Below, one piece after another: positions 1 to 7,377 of a stretch of DNA of 64,000 nt. Every line of letters starts with the position of its first letter. Position 1 is the stretch's first letter. Below the pieces are notes generated by a model, which was not told where the DNA came from, did not search any database, and saw only the letters and a list, made by a program, of their open reading frames with translations. Source of the stretch: Gordonia asplenii (lineage in GTDB: Bacteria; Actinomycetota; Actinomycetes; Mycobacteriales; Mycobacteriaceae); contig NZ_JABBNB010000006.1 in the NCBI RefSeq assembly GCF_012933505.1, forward strand, positions 124,001 through 188,000, written 5' to 3'. The position numbers and the translations under genes were made by a program.

Positions 1-354
1 GCGGATCTCGAACGGGCGATGATCGAGTGCGAGACGTTCGCCCACGCCGGCGATGCCGACGGCTACTACTACGCCAACGCCCGATTTCACGACGTGATCA
101 ACGACGCGTGCGGCAACGACTTCCTGCGTCGTCAGAGTGTCGCGCTGACGCGAGTGCTGCAGCCCTATCGTCGGCTTCAATTGCGTGTTCCCGACCGGAT
201 GCGGCGATCGTTGTCCGAACATCGCGAGATCGCCGACGCCGTCGCGAGCGGGGACGCGCACGCCGCCGAAGAGGCCGCGCGTGCGCACGTCCTGGTCCAG
301 GCCGAGGAATTCGGCCATCTGGTCGACACGTTGCGCCGACTGTCGGCGGAGTGA
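1..354 (+). CDS. GntR-family transcriptional regulator, C-terminal FCD domain (5'-truncated)
   Basis: The reading frame is open from the first base to the stop at 352-354, so the N-terminal winged helix lies outside the window. The visible 117 residues look like the helical FCD effector domain of FadR-type GntR regulators: FHDVINDACGNDFL near the middle, and an EHREIADAVASGD segment containing one of the histidines that usually bind a metal or carboxylate ligand in this family. The regulated gene is probably upstream, or is the catabolic cluster to the right. The effector cannot be told from the sequence. The next gene is on the opposite strand and convergent, 15 bases away. Confidence 0.75.
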   Translation, partial: ADLERAMIECETFAHAGDADGYYYANARFHDVINDACGNDFLRRQSVALTRVLQPYRRLQLRVPDRMRRSLSEHREIADAVASGDAHAAEEAARAHVLVQAEEFGHLVDTLRRLSAE

Positions 355-369
355 TCGGCCGGGCGGCGA

Positions 370-1296
370 TCAGGACTGCGCGAAGTCGCGCTTGCACAAC
401 TCGATGAATGCCGCGGCCCGGCCGGTCAGCCGAATACCCGAGAGATGGGCGATGACCAGTTCGAGCGCGGGCACGTCGTCGGTGAGTTCGAGGACGGCTA
501 CCTCGTGGCCGTCATACGTGAGGTTGTGCTCCGGCCGCTGATTGAGGATGGAGAATCCGAATCCGTGTGCCACGAGCGAGCGAACCGTCTCGTAACCGGT
601 GCTGCGGAACCGAATCTGCGGGGTGAATCCGGCACGTCGGGGAAGTGACAGGAAGTACTCCCGACTGTGCGGAAGGTCGAGGAGCACCATCGGATCGTTG
701 GCGAATTCGCTCAACGACGCCTCGCGGCGACCCTCCAACACGACCGGATGCGTCGGGGACACGATCACGTAGGGTTTGGCCAATCGCAGTGGTTGATAGG
801 TGATGCCCTCATTGCGCTCGAAGCCGTACATCAGCGCCAATTCGCACTCGCCGTCGCGCAGCAGCCGCGTCAGACTCTCGTGTTCCCCTTCGACGACGTT
901 CATCCGCACCTGCGGGAACCGCTGCTCGTACTCGCCGAGCAACTTGGGCAGACCGAAGGGTGCGATCGTGGAGAAGCAGCCGATTGTGAGGTCGCCGATC
1001 AACGCATTGCCAAGGCGCGCAGCCGAATCCGCCAACTCGATCGAGTGCGCCAAGAAGCCGCGCAACTCCTGGAAGAAGTTGCGTCCGGCAGTCGTCAGGA
1101 CCAGCCCGCGTGCATGCTGACGGATGAGGAGCTGGACGCCGAGTTCCTTCTCCAGCTGGGCGATCGCGGTCGACACCGCCGACTGCGAAACCATCAACGT
1201 CTTCGCCGCGGCGGTCATGCTGCCGAGCTCGGCCGCAGCGGCGAAATAGCGGAGCTGAACCAGCGTGAACGACGGATCCTTAGGGGCTGTCATCAT
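370..1296 (-). CDS. LysR-family transcriptional regulator
   Basis: The 308-residue protein has the normal LysR length. The N-terminal winged helix-turn-helix (about residues 10-70) carries QLRYFAAAAELGSMTAAAK and SQSAVSTAIAQLEKELG, and a periplasmic-binding-protein-like effector domain follows. GTG 1299, ATG 1296 and ATG 1293 are adjacent possible starts; 1296 is preferred because a GGAAA sequence lies five bases upstream. The gene is divergent from the APC permease at 1486, the classical arrangement for a LysR regulator controlling its neighbour. It is therefore the first candidate regulator of the amine catabolic genes that follow. The ligand is unknown; a pathway amine or acid is a guess. 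Confidence 0.88.
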   Translation of the reverse strand: MMTAPKDPSFTLVQLRYFAAAAELGSMTAAAKTLMVSQSAVSTAIAQLEKELGVQLLIRQHARGLVLTTAGRNFFQELRGFLAHSIELADSAARLGNALIGDLTIGCFSTIAPFGLPKLLGEYEQRFPQVRMNVVEGEHESLTRLLRDGECELALMYGFERNEGITYQPLRLAKPYVIVSPTHPVVLEGRREASLSEFANDPMVLLDLPHSREYFLSLPRRAGFTPQIRFRSTGYETVRSLVAHGFGFSILNQRPEHNLTYDGHEVAVLELTDDVPALELVIAHLSGIRLTGRAAAFIELCKRDFAQS

Positions 1297-1485
1297 CACT
1301 CTTTCCGATGGGATTCATCGATTAGATCACTAGGGCGCAGTCGTTGAGCCTCGGGCGGTGCGCGATCCGTACACATCATCGATGAAATTGATTCAATGCA
1401 CAGATTATCTGCGCTGTACGCATTGTGGCGTCGATGTCAACGTATGACGTATGACACAGTTCGTCCAGCCCGTCGAGGTAGCCGC
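1297..1485. promoter_or_regulatory. Divergent LysR / permease control region
   Basis: This 189-base gap between the divergent LysR and permease genes is less GC-rich than its surroundings. It contains the perfect palindrome TCATCGATGA at 1376-1385, followed by ATTGATTCAATGCACAG-like sequence up to 1402. The stretch TTCAATGCACAG (1393-1404 region) resembles the TCGATGCAGTGG motif found upstream of the monooxygenase (3038) and of the RidA operon (6156). The palindrome position suits a LysR binding site, but no binding is shown. Confidence 0.5.
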
Positions 1486-3006
1486 ATGAGTACAGAATTC
1501 ACCCAGCTGGCCCAAGAGCAGACCGGCCATCTGCGCAAGAGCCTCGGACGGTTCGACATCGTCTTTCTGATCGTCGCCGCCGTGGTGTCGGTCGAGGTGC
1601 TCGGTCAGGTCTCCGGCTACGGCGCGCAGACGTTCACCTGGGCGCTGATCCTCGCGGCGACCTTCCTGTTGCCCTACGGCCTGATCTTCGCCGAAGTCGG
1701 CGGCGCGTTCACCGGTGAGGGCGGCGTCTACGTCTGGGTGCGCACCGCCTTCGGTCGCAAGGCCGCGGCCCTGGCCTCACTGCTCACGTGGGTGACCCAA
1801 CCGGTGTGGGTCGGCGGCTCGATGGCATTCATCGCCGCGGAGACCTGGGCCCACTACGTCTCCGGTATCACGCCGAACTCGATCACCGACTACGTCTTTA
1901 AGATCTGCTTCGTCTGGCTGACCGTGCTGGCGGCCATCATCAGCCTCAAGCGAGGCAAATGGATCCCGACGATGGGCGCGATCTGCAAGATCGTCTTCCT
2001 GCTGCTCTTCCTCGGCACCACCGTCGTCTATGCGGTACGCAACGGGGTGACCGGGTTGAGTCTGGGCGACTTCTCGCCGACCATCGCCGGTCTGCTGGGG
2101 GTCACGCCGCTGCTGCTGTTCTCCTACCTGGGATTCGAGTCGGGCAACAGCGCGGCGGGTGAGATGAAGAACCCCGCCCGCGACGTTCCGATCTCGATCG
2201 CCCGCGCCTGCGCCCTCGCGGTCGGCTGCTACCTGCTGCCGATTCTCGCGATTCTGCTGGTGGTGCCCGCGGACAAGATCACCGGCATCGGCGGCCTGAT
2301 GGAAGCGGTGGCCACCGTGTTCAGCGTCTACGGCGCGGCGACGAATGTCATGCTGACCATCGCCGCCGTCATGTTCGCCGTCATCCTCGTCACTCAGGGG
2401 GCGGCATGGATGATCATCAGCGACCGCATGCAGGCGATGGCCGCGGCCGACGGTGCCTTCTTCGGCGGCTTCTTCGGATACTTCAGTCCGCGCCTGGGCA
2501 CTCCGACGCGGGTGAACTTCGCCTCCGGCGTCATCGCCACGGTGTTCATGATCGCCGCGATGCAGCTCTCGGGCAGCAGCGGCGCGATCTTCGGCGTCGT
2601 GCTGAGCATCTCGATCTCGACCTACCTGCTCAGCTACCTCATCGTGCTGCCCGCCGTGGCACGCCTGCGTACGCACTTCCCCGACGTCGAGCGCCCGTTC
2701 CGGGTGCCGGTCGGCGATCGCGGCTTCGTCGCCCTGTGCATGCTCTGCCTGGTGTGGGTGGTGCTGGGTGCGTGGGTCGCGGTGTTCCCCGGAACGCTCG
2801 AGGCGCTGTTCGGCATCTCCTACGACTTCACCAAGACCTGGGGAGTGTCGCCGGCGACGTTCGAGATCTTCACCCTCGGGACGCTCGCCGTACTCGGCGC
2901 GATCGGCGCGGTCGGCTACGTCCGAGGCAAGCCGGTGCGCCGCGGTGTGTCGAATTTCGACGCGCCGCGCCCGGCGGAACTCGTGTCCGACGTCGAAGCC
3001 GGATGA
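1486..3006 (+). CDS. APC-superfamily amino acid/amine permease
   Basis: The 506-residue integral membrane protein has about twelve hydrophobic segments. APC-family features include LGQVSGYGAQTFTWA in the first helix, a GEGGVYVWV stretch, and FSYLGFESGNSAAGEMKNPARDVP, the hallmark loop of this family. A GAGGTA ribosome-binding sequence five bases before ATG 1486 decides the start over the upstream ATG at 1396. The protein probably imports an amino acid or biogenic amine across the cytoplasmic membrane by proton symport or exchange. Its place at the head of the cluster, divergent from LysR, suggests it brings in the substrate. If the amine dehydrogenase downstream acts on histamine, this would be the histamine permease, which is an inference. 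Confidence 0.88.
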   Translation: MSTEFTQLAQEQTGHLRKSLGRFDIVFLIVAAVVSVEVLGQVSGYGAQTFTWALILAATFLLPYGLIFAEVGGAFTGEGGVYVWVRTAFGRKAAALASLLTWVTQPVWVGGSMAFIAAETWAHYVSGITPNSITDYVFKICFVWLTVLAAIISLKRGKWIPTMGAICKIVFLLLFLGTTVVYAVRNGVTGLSLGDFSPTIAGLLGVTPLLLFSYLGFESGNSAAGEMKNPARDVPISIARACALAVGCYLLPILAILLVVPADKITGIGGLMEAVATVFSVYGAATNVMLTIAAVMFAVILVTQGAAWMIISDRMQAMAAADGAFFGGFFGYFSPRLGTPTRVNFASGVIATVFMIAAMQLSGSSGAIFGVVLSISISTYLLSYLIVLPAVARLRTHFPDVERPFRVPVGDRGFVALCMLCLVWVVLGAWVAVFPGTLEALFGISYDFTKTWGVSPATFEIFTLGTLAVLGAIGAVGYVRGKPVRRGVSNFDAPRPAELVSDVEAG

Positions 3007-3035
3007 CGCCGCGCTGCGACGCACTAGATCATCAA

Positions 3036-3050
3036 TATCGATGCAGTGGA
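3036..3050 (+). promoter_or_regulatory. Candidate operator motif shared with the RidA operon promoter
   Basis: TCGATGCAGTGG occurs at 3038-3049 in the gap before the flavin monooxygenase. It occurs again exactly at 6156-6167 before the RidA gene. The flanking bases extend the match to 15 with one mismatch. Both copies lie about 90 bases upstream of their start codons. This suggests a common regulator, perhaps the LysR protein at 370-1296. Confidence 0.4.
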
Positions 3051-3135
3051 TAAGAACTATGAGCTGTACAGATGCAGGTCGGAAATGAATCATAAGACCA
3101 GCGAATGTGAATCTTCGAAAGCAACGGAGGGTGGA

Positions 3136-4398
3136 ATGTCCAACCAGATCGAGGTGCTCGTCGTCGGCGCCGGCCAGGCCGGAATAGCGATGAGTGAGCA
3201 TCTCACGGCCCGTGGGGTGCCCCACCTGGTCGTCGAGCGTGATCGGGTCGCCGAACGCTGGCGCAGCTGGCGGTGGGACTCGCTGGCCGCCAACGGGCCG
3301 GCCTGGCACGACCGCTTCCCCGGTCTGGAATTCGACGTCGATCCCGATGCGTTCGCCTCCAAAGACCAGGTGGCCGACTACCTTTCCGCATACGCGGACA
3401 AGGTGGGCGCGCCGATCCGGACCGGTGTCGAAGTGACCTCCGTGCGGGCCAACACCGGGCGGTCGGGGTTCGCGGTGGAAACGTCGGACGGTCCGATCGA
3501 CGCCCGATACGTCGTCGCCGCGACCGGAGCCTTCCAGCGCCCGATCATCCCATCGGTCGTCCCCGCCGACGCCGGGTTCGATCAGCTGCACTCCGTCTCG
3601 TACCGCAATCCCGAGCAGCTGGCCCCGGGCGCGGTACTCGTCGTCGGAGCCGGGTCGTCGGGCGTGCAGATCGCCGACGAACTCTCCGAATCCGGCCGCA
3701 AGGTCTATCTCGCGGTCGGGCCGCACGACCGGCCGCCGCGCAGTTACCGTGGCCGCGACTTCTGCTGGTGGCTCGGGGTATTGGGCAAGTGGGACGCGGT
3801 CGCACCGCCGGTGGGCGCCGAGCATGTGACGATCGCGGTCAGCGGAGCGCACGGCGGGCACACCGTCGATTTCCGTGCACTCGCCACCAGCGGGATCACA
3901 TTGCTCGGCCGGGCCAACGCCTTCGTCGACGGCGCACTGCTCCTGGGCGACGACCTGCGGCACAACATCGCCGCCGGCGACGCCAACTATCTGTCCATGC
4001 TCGACGAGGCCGACGCCTACATCGAGCGCAACGGCCTCGACCTCCCCGAGGAACCGCAGGCGCGGGTCTTGGGCCCCGAGCCCGACTGCGTCAGCAACCC
4101 GATCCGGGAACTCGATCTCGCCGCAGCGGGCATCACCTCGATCATCTGGGCCACCGGCTTCGCCACCGACTACGACTGGCTGAAGGTCGACGCGTTCGAC
4201 GACGCCGGGCGTCCGGCACACTCGCGTGGCGTGTCGACCGAACCGGGCGTGTACTTTCTGGGGCTGCCGTGGTTGTCGCGGCGGGGATCGAGCTTCATCT
4301 GGGGCGTATGGCACGACGCGAAGTACCTCGCCGACCAGATCTCCATCCAGCGCGGCTACCTCGCCTATGAGGGCGCCACGGAGGCCGCGTCCGTCTGA
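3136..4398 (+). CDS. FAD/NADPH-dependent flavin monooxygenase, candidate imidazole-acetate monooxygenase
   Basis: The 420-residue flavoprotein carries an N-terminal FAD-binding Rossmann motif (GAGQAG at about residue 12) and a central NADPH motif (GAGSSG, about residue 174). This is the two-dinucleotide layout of CzcO/FMO-like oxygenases. It lacks the FxGxxxHxxxW signature of Baeyer-Villiger enzymes seen in the gene at 30701. A GGAGG sequence five bases before ATG 3136 fixes the start over ATG 3046. It would be cytosolic and oxygenate a small organic molecule. In the proposed histamine pathway the step that needs such an enzyme is oxidation of imidazole acetate, so it is the best candidate here. 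That substrate is inferred from neighbours only; the fold and cofactors are well supported. Confidence 0.8.
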   Translation: MSNQIEVLVVGAGQAGIAMSEHLTARGVPHLVVERDRVAERWRSWRWDSLAANGPAWHDRFPGLEFDVDPDAFASKDQVADYLSAYADKVGAPIRTGVEVTSVRANTGRSGFAVETSDGPIDARYVVAATGAFQRPIIPSVVPADAGFDQLHSVSYRNPEQLAPGAVLVVGAGSSGVQIADELSESGRKVYLAVGPHDRPPRSYRGRDFCWWLGVLGKWDAVAPPVGAEHVTIAVSGAHGGHTVDFRALATSGITLLGRANAFVDGALLLGDDLRHNIAAGDANYLSMLDEADAYIERNGLDLPEEPQARVLGPEPDCVSNPIRELDLAAAGITSIIWATGFATDYDWLKVDAFDDAGRPAHSRGVSTEPGVYFLGLPWLSRRGSSFIWGVWHDAKYLADQISIQRGYLAYEGATEAASV

Positions 4399-4416
4399 CC
4401 GCTGACGCAGAGCGTC

Positions 4417-4447
4417 GATGCCCCCACCCCGAGCGGGTGGGGGCATC
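4417..4447 (+). terminator. Hairpin terminator after the flavin monooxygenase
   Basis: A perfect 13-bp stem, GATGCCCCCACCC paired with GGGTGGGGGCATC around a five-base loop, starts 18 bases after the monooxygenase stop. No T-run follows, as is common in high-GC actinobacteria. Confidence 0.7.
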
Positions 4448-4473
4448 GTCGTCGGACGGGCATGGACACGCAA

Positions 4474-4536
4474 ACCCGACACAAGGGCGACGACCCGAAC
4501 GGAAATTCCGTTCGGGTCGTCGCTTTTGTGTCGGGT
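4474..4536. terminator. Very long inverted repeat, bidirectional terminator
   Basis: The arms 4474-4504 and 4506-4536 pair over 31 bases. ACCCGACACAA pairs with TTGTGTCGGGT, then GGG with CTT (one G-C and two G-U in RNA), then a 17-bp perfect inner stem. A TTTT run sits in the right arm. It lies between the convergent monooxygenase and aldehyde dehydrogenase genes, 14 bases from the latter's stop, so it probably stops transcription from both sides. Confidence 0.75.
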
Positions 4537-4549
4537 GAGCCGCAGAGCG

Positions 4550-6043
4550 TCAGGAGCGGGCGATCCAGGTCGTCTTGAAACCGGTGAACTTGTCGATGGC
4601 GTGCACCGAGAGGTCCGAACCGAATCCCGACGCGCCGAAGCCGCCGAACGGGGTACCCGGTGACAGGGCGTCGACCGTGTTGATCGAAACCGTGCCGGCG
4701 TGCAGTGCGTCCGACATCCGCAGTGCCCGATCGAGATTCGATGTCCACGCCGACGCGGCCAGGCCGTACGGGGTGTCGTTGGCGATCGCGACCGCCTCTT
4801 CCTCGGTGTCGAAGGCGATGACCGCCAGCAGTGGGCCGAAGACCTCGTCGGAGAGTACCGGCGACTGCGCCGCCAGATCGGTCACGACGGTCGGTTCCAT
4901 GAAGAAGCCGGTGTCCCCGATCCGCTCGCCGCCGAGCGCGATGCGTCCGTCCGCGCGTGCGCGCCGAACGTAGTCGAGCACCAGGTCGAGTTGTTTGCGC
5001 GACACCATCGAACCGGCCGCCGACGTCGGGTCCAGCGGGTCGCCGGGCCGGTAGGCGGCGGCGTGGGCGATCAGGCGCGCGACGAATTCGTCGGCGATCT
5101 CGCGCTCGACCAGCAACCGGCTGTTCGCCGAGCACACCTCGCCCTGGTTGCCGAAGATCCCGAAGCACGCCATCCGGGCGGCCTGATCGAGGTCGGCGCA
5201 GTCGGCGAACACGATGTTGGGGCTCTTGCCCCCGCATTCCAGCCACACCTGTTTCATATTCGACTCGGCGCTGTAGGCAAGGAACTTCTTGCCCACTTCG
5301 GTCGATCCGGTGAAGGTGAGGCAGTCGACGTCGGGGTGCAGACCCAGTGCCCGGCCGGCGGTGGCCCCGAGTCCGGGAACGACATTGAACACCCCGGCCG
5401 GAATGCCTGCGGCGAGGGCCAGTTCGGCGAGCCGCAGCGCCGACAGCGGCGACTCCTCCGCGGGTTTGAGGACCACACTGTTACCCGCGGCCAACGCCGG
5501 AGCGACCTTCCACGACGCGATGTCCAGCGGGAAGTTCCACGGAACCACGGCTCCGACGACGCCCAGCGGCACCCGACGGACCATGGCGATGCTGCCGTCC
5601 GGGGTCGCGGGCAGTTCGCCGGGGAGCTTGTCGATCGCTTCGCCGTAGAAGCGGAACACCGCCGCCGCACCGGGTACCTCGACGTCGAGCGAGTCGCGGA
5701 TCGGTTTGCCCATCTCGGTGGTGACCAGCAGGGCGAGTTCGTCGGTGTGCTCGAGCAGCAGGTCGGCCAGGCGGCACAGCGCCGCGCCACGCTGCGCGGC
5801 GGGCAATCCCGCCCAGGTGCGTTCGTCGTAGGCGCGCCGCGCCGCGGCGACGGCCGCATCGATGTCGGCGGCGTCGCCGGCGGCGACGTCGGTCAGCGTC
5901 GTACCGGTCGCGGGGTTGACCACGGCGAAGGTATCGCCGGACCGCGCGTCGGTCCACCCGCCGTCGATGAATACTTGTCGGGGATAGGTCAGTTCGGCAG
6001 CGCGCGCGTGCCAGTCGATTGTGCTGGGTGTCTCGGTGTCCAT
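4550..6043 (-). CDS. NAD(P)-dependent aldehyde dehydrogenase
   Basis: The 497-residue protein has the standard length of the ALDH superfamily. Visible motifs are PWNFPLDIASWK (cofactor region), LECGGKSPN with the general-base glutamate, and GNQGEVCSANSRL with the catalytic cysteine. It oxidises an aldehyde to the acid in the cytosol. The start ATG 6043 gives MDTETPSTIDWH; a longer open frame upstream is unlike ALDHs and runs into the divergent promoter. It lies between the flavin monooxygenase and the RidA operon. The amine dehydrogenase downstream releases an aldehyde, so this enzyme is the natural next step, imidazole acetaldehyde to imidazole acetate in the histamine model. The family is certain; the substrate is inferred. 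Confidence 0.93.
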   Translation of the reverse strand: MDTETPSTIDWHARAAELTYPRQVFIDGGWTDARSGDTFAVVNPATGTTLTDVAAGDAADIDAAVAAARRAYDERTWAGLPAAQRGAALCRLADLLLEHTDELALLVTTEMGKPIRDSLDVEVPGAAAVFRFYGEAIDKLPGELPATPDGSIAMVRRVPLGVVGAVVPWNFPLDIASWKVAPALAAGNSVVLKPAEESPLSALRLAELALAAGIPAGVFNVVPGLGATAGRALGLHPDVDCLTFTGSTEVGKKFLAYSAESNMKQVWLECGGKSPNIVFADCADLDQAARMACFGIFGNQGEVCSANSRLLVEREIADEFVARLIAHAAAYRPGDPLDPTSAAGSMVSRKQLDLVLDYVRRARADGRIALGGERIGDTGFFMEPTVVTDLAAQSPVLSDEVFGPLLAVIAFDTEEEAVAIANDTPYGLAASAWTSNLDRALRMSDALHAGTVSINTVDALSPGTPFGGFGASGFGSDLSVHAIDKFTGFKTTWIARS

Positions 6044-6253
6044 CACCCCATGGTGACTGCTCGCGACGCTCGGAGCGAGAGTAGCCGATGAAAACCATTG
6101 GTGATTTAATCGATGGCTTGCATCTGCTTGTCTTATGCAGGAGCCATAACGTATTTCGATGCAGTGGCGCGAATCTTTGTGATTTACCTTTCGTGCGAGC
6201 TGAGACACGATGGGCGAAGTCCTATCCGCGACCTCTCGAATCGAGTGCCTTTC
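6044..6253. promoter_or_regulatory. Divergent promoter region between ALDH and RidA operon
   Basis: This 210-base gap is clearly AT-richer than the flanking genes. It holds the second copy of TCGATGCAGTGG (6156-6167). An ATCGAT-containing stretch near 6106-6117 resembles the TCATCGATGA palindrome of the LysR control region. It is likely to control both the leftward aldehyde dehydrogenase and the rightward RidA-amidohydrolase-aspartase run. Confidence 0.5.
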
Positions 6254-6706
6254 ATGAGCTCCCCGACCGCCCCGCAGGTGACCCACCGGCGCATCCGGAC
6301 CTTCAACACGAAGGACACCTACCCCGAGCAGAACCTCGACAACGACCTCTGCCAGGCCGTCGTCGCGGGCGGCGTGGTGTACCTGCGCGGACAGATCGGG
6401 CAAGACCTCGACACGCGCGAATCGGTCGGTATCGGCGACGTCGCAGCCCAGACCGAGAAGGCGATGAGCAATATCGCCATGCTGCTCGACGAGTCGGGCA
6501 GTTCGCTGCGCGACGTCGTCAAGGTGACCGTGTACCTGACCGACATCCGCTACCGGGAGACGGTCTACCGGATCATGGGACGCTGGCTCAAAGGCGTGTT
6601 TCCGGTGTCGACGGGGCTGGTCGTCGAGGCGCTCGCCCGACCGGAATGGCTCGTCGAGATCGACGCGACCGCGGTCGTCAGTCAAGCGCAGGACGGTGGC
6701 CGGTGA
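6254..6706 (+). CDS. RidA/YjgF family imine deaminase-like protein
   Basis: The 150-residue RidA-family protein has the segments LRGQIGQD, VVKVTVYLTDIRYRETVYRIMG and VVEALARPEWLVEIDATA, matching the chorismate-mutase-like trimer fold. RidA proteins hydrolyse reactive imines and enamines released by PLP and flavin enzymes. A flavin amine dehydrogenase in the same cluster would release an imine before the aldehyde, so a dedicated RidA makes biochemical sense. The start ATG 6254 (MSSPTAPQ) is chosen over ATG 6113, whose upstream residues are not RidA-like and cross the promoter. The stop overlaps the GTG of the next gene, so translation is coupled. Confidence 0.85.
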   Translation: MSSPTAPQVTHRRIRTFNTKDTYPEQNLDNDLCQAVVAGGVVYLRGQIGQDLDTRESVGIGDVAAQTEKAMSNIAMLLDESGSSLRDVVKVTVYLTDIRYRETVYRIMGRWLKGVFPVSTGLVVEALARPEWLVEIDATAVVSQAQDGGR

Positions 6707-7377
6707 CCTTCTCCCTCGTCGCGCGTGAACCCTCGACCGGCTCCTTCGGCATCGTGATCTGTTCGTCGAGTCCGGCGGTGGCGTCGCGGTGCGCCCATAC
6801 CCGCGCCGCCGTCGGCGTCGTCGCGTCGCAGAACGTCACCAATCCCGCTCTCGGGTCGCGAGTGCTGGAATCGCTCGCCGCGGGCAACGATGCGGCAGCC
6901 GCCGTCGACGCCGCACTCGCCCACGAACAGTTCCCCGACTATCGGCAGCTCACCGTCGTCGACAGCCGCGGCAACACCGCCGTGCATTCCGGCGCGCGCA
7001 GCCTCGGAGTGCACACCCACGCCGAAGGCGACCAGGCCGTCGCCGCGGGCAACCTGCTCGCCGACGAGGCGGTGATCGCGGCACTGCTGCGCGGTTACGC
7101 CGAGAGCGGGTCGGACAGTTTCGAGGGGCGTCTGCTCGACGGCTTCGGCGCGGCGGTGGCCGCGGGCGGCGAGGCCGGGCCGGTGCATTCGGCCGGGCTG
7201 AAGGTGGTCGACGACGTCGAGTGGCCGGTGACCGACCTGCGGGTCGACTTCGCCGACGATCCGCTCGCCGAGTTGACCGCGCTGTGGCAGATCTGGCAGC
7301 CGCAGAAGGCTGACTACCGGATCCGTGCCCTGGACCCGACGAGCGCGCCGTCGTACGGCGTACCGGGGGACAAATGA
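6703..7377 (+). CDS. DUF1028 family Ntn-hydrolase-like protein
   Basis: The 224-residue protein opens TFSLVAREPSTGSFGIVICS, the typical start of DUF1028. This family is annotated as having an Ntn-hydrolase-like fold and is often found next to amino acid and amide catabolic genes. ASQNVTNPALGSRVLE and GNLLADEAVI are also family-like. GTG 6703 overlaps the RidA stop (GTGA), and its own stop overlaps the next ATG (ATGA), so it is the middle of a coupled operon. The reaction is unknown. As an amide-hydrolase-like fold between RidA and an M20 amidohydrolase, it could open a lactam or remove a formimino or formyl group, which is only an inference. Confidence 0.8.
   Translation: MTFSLVAREPSTGSFGIVICSSSPAVASRCAHTRAAVGVVASQNVTNPALGSRVLESLAAGNDAAAAVDAALAHEQFPDYRQLTVVDSRGNTAVHSGARSLGVHTHAEGDQAVAAGNLLADEAVIAALLRGYAESGSDSFEGRLLDGFGAAVAAGGEAGPVHSAGLKVVDDVEWPVTDLRVDFADDPLAELTALWQIWQPQKADYRIRALDPTSAPSYGVPGDK

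Noticed and set aside
1777..4482. Minus-strand open frame of 901 codons across the permease and monooxygenase
   Set aside because: It is a composition artefact. It crosses two well-supported plus-strand genes and the terminator hairpins, and its translation has no fold-like pattern.
6044..6685. N-terminal extension of the aldehyde dehydrogenase frame to 711 codons
   Set aside because: The extra residues are not ALDH-like and cover the divergent promoter and the RidA gene. ATG 6043 gives the normal family length.
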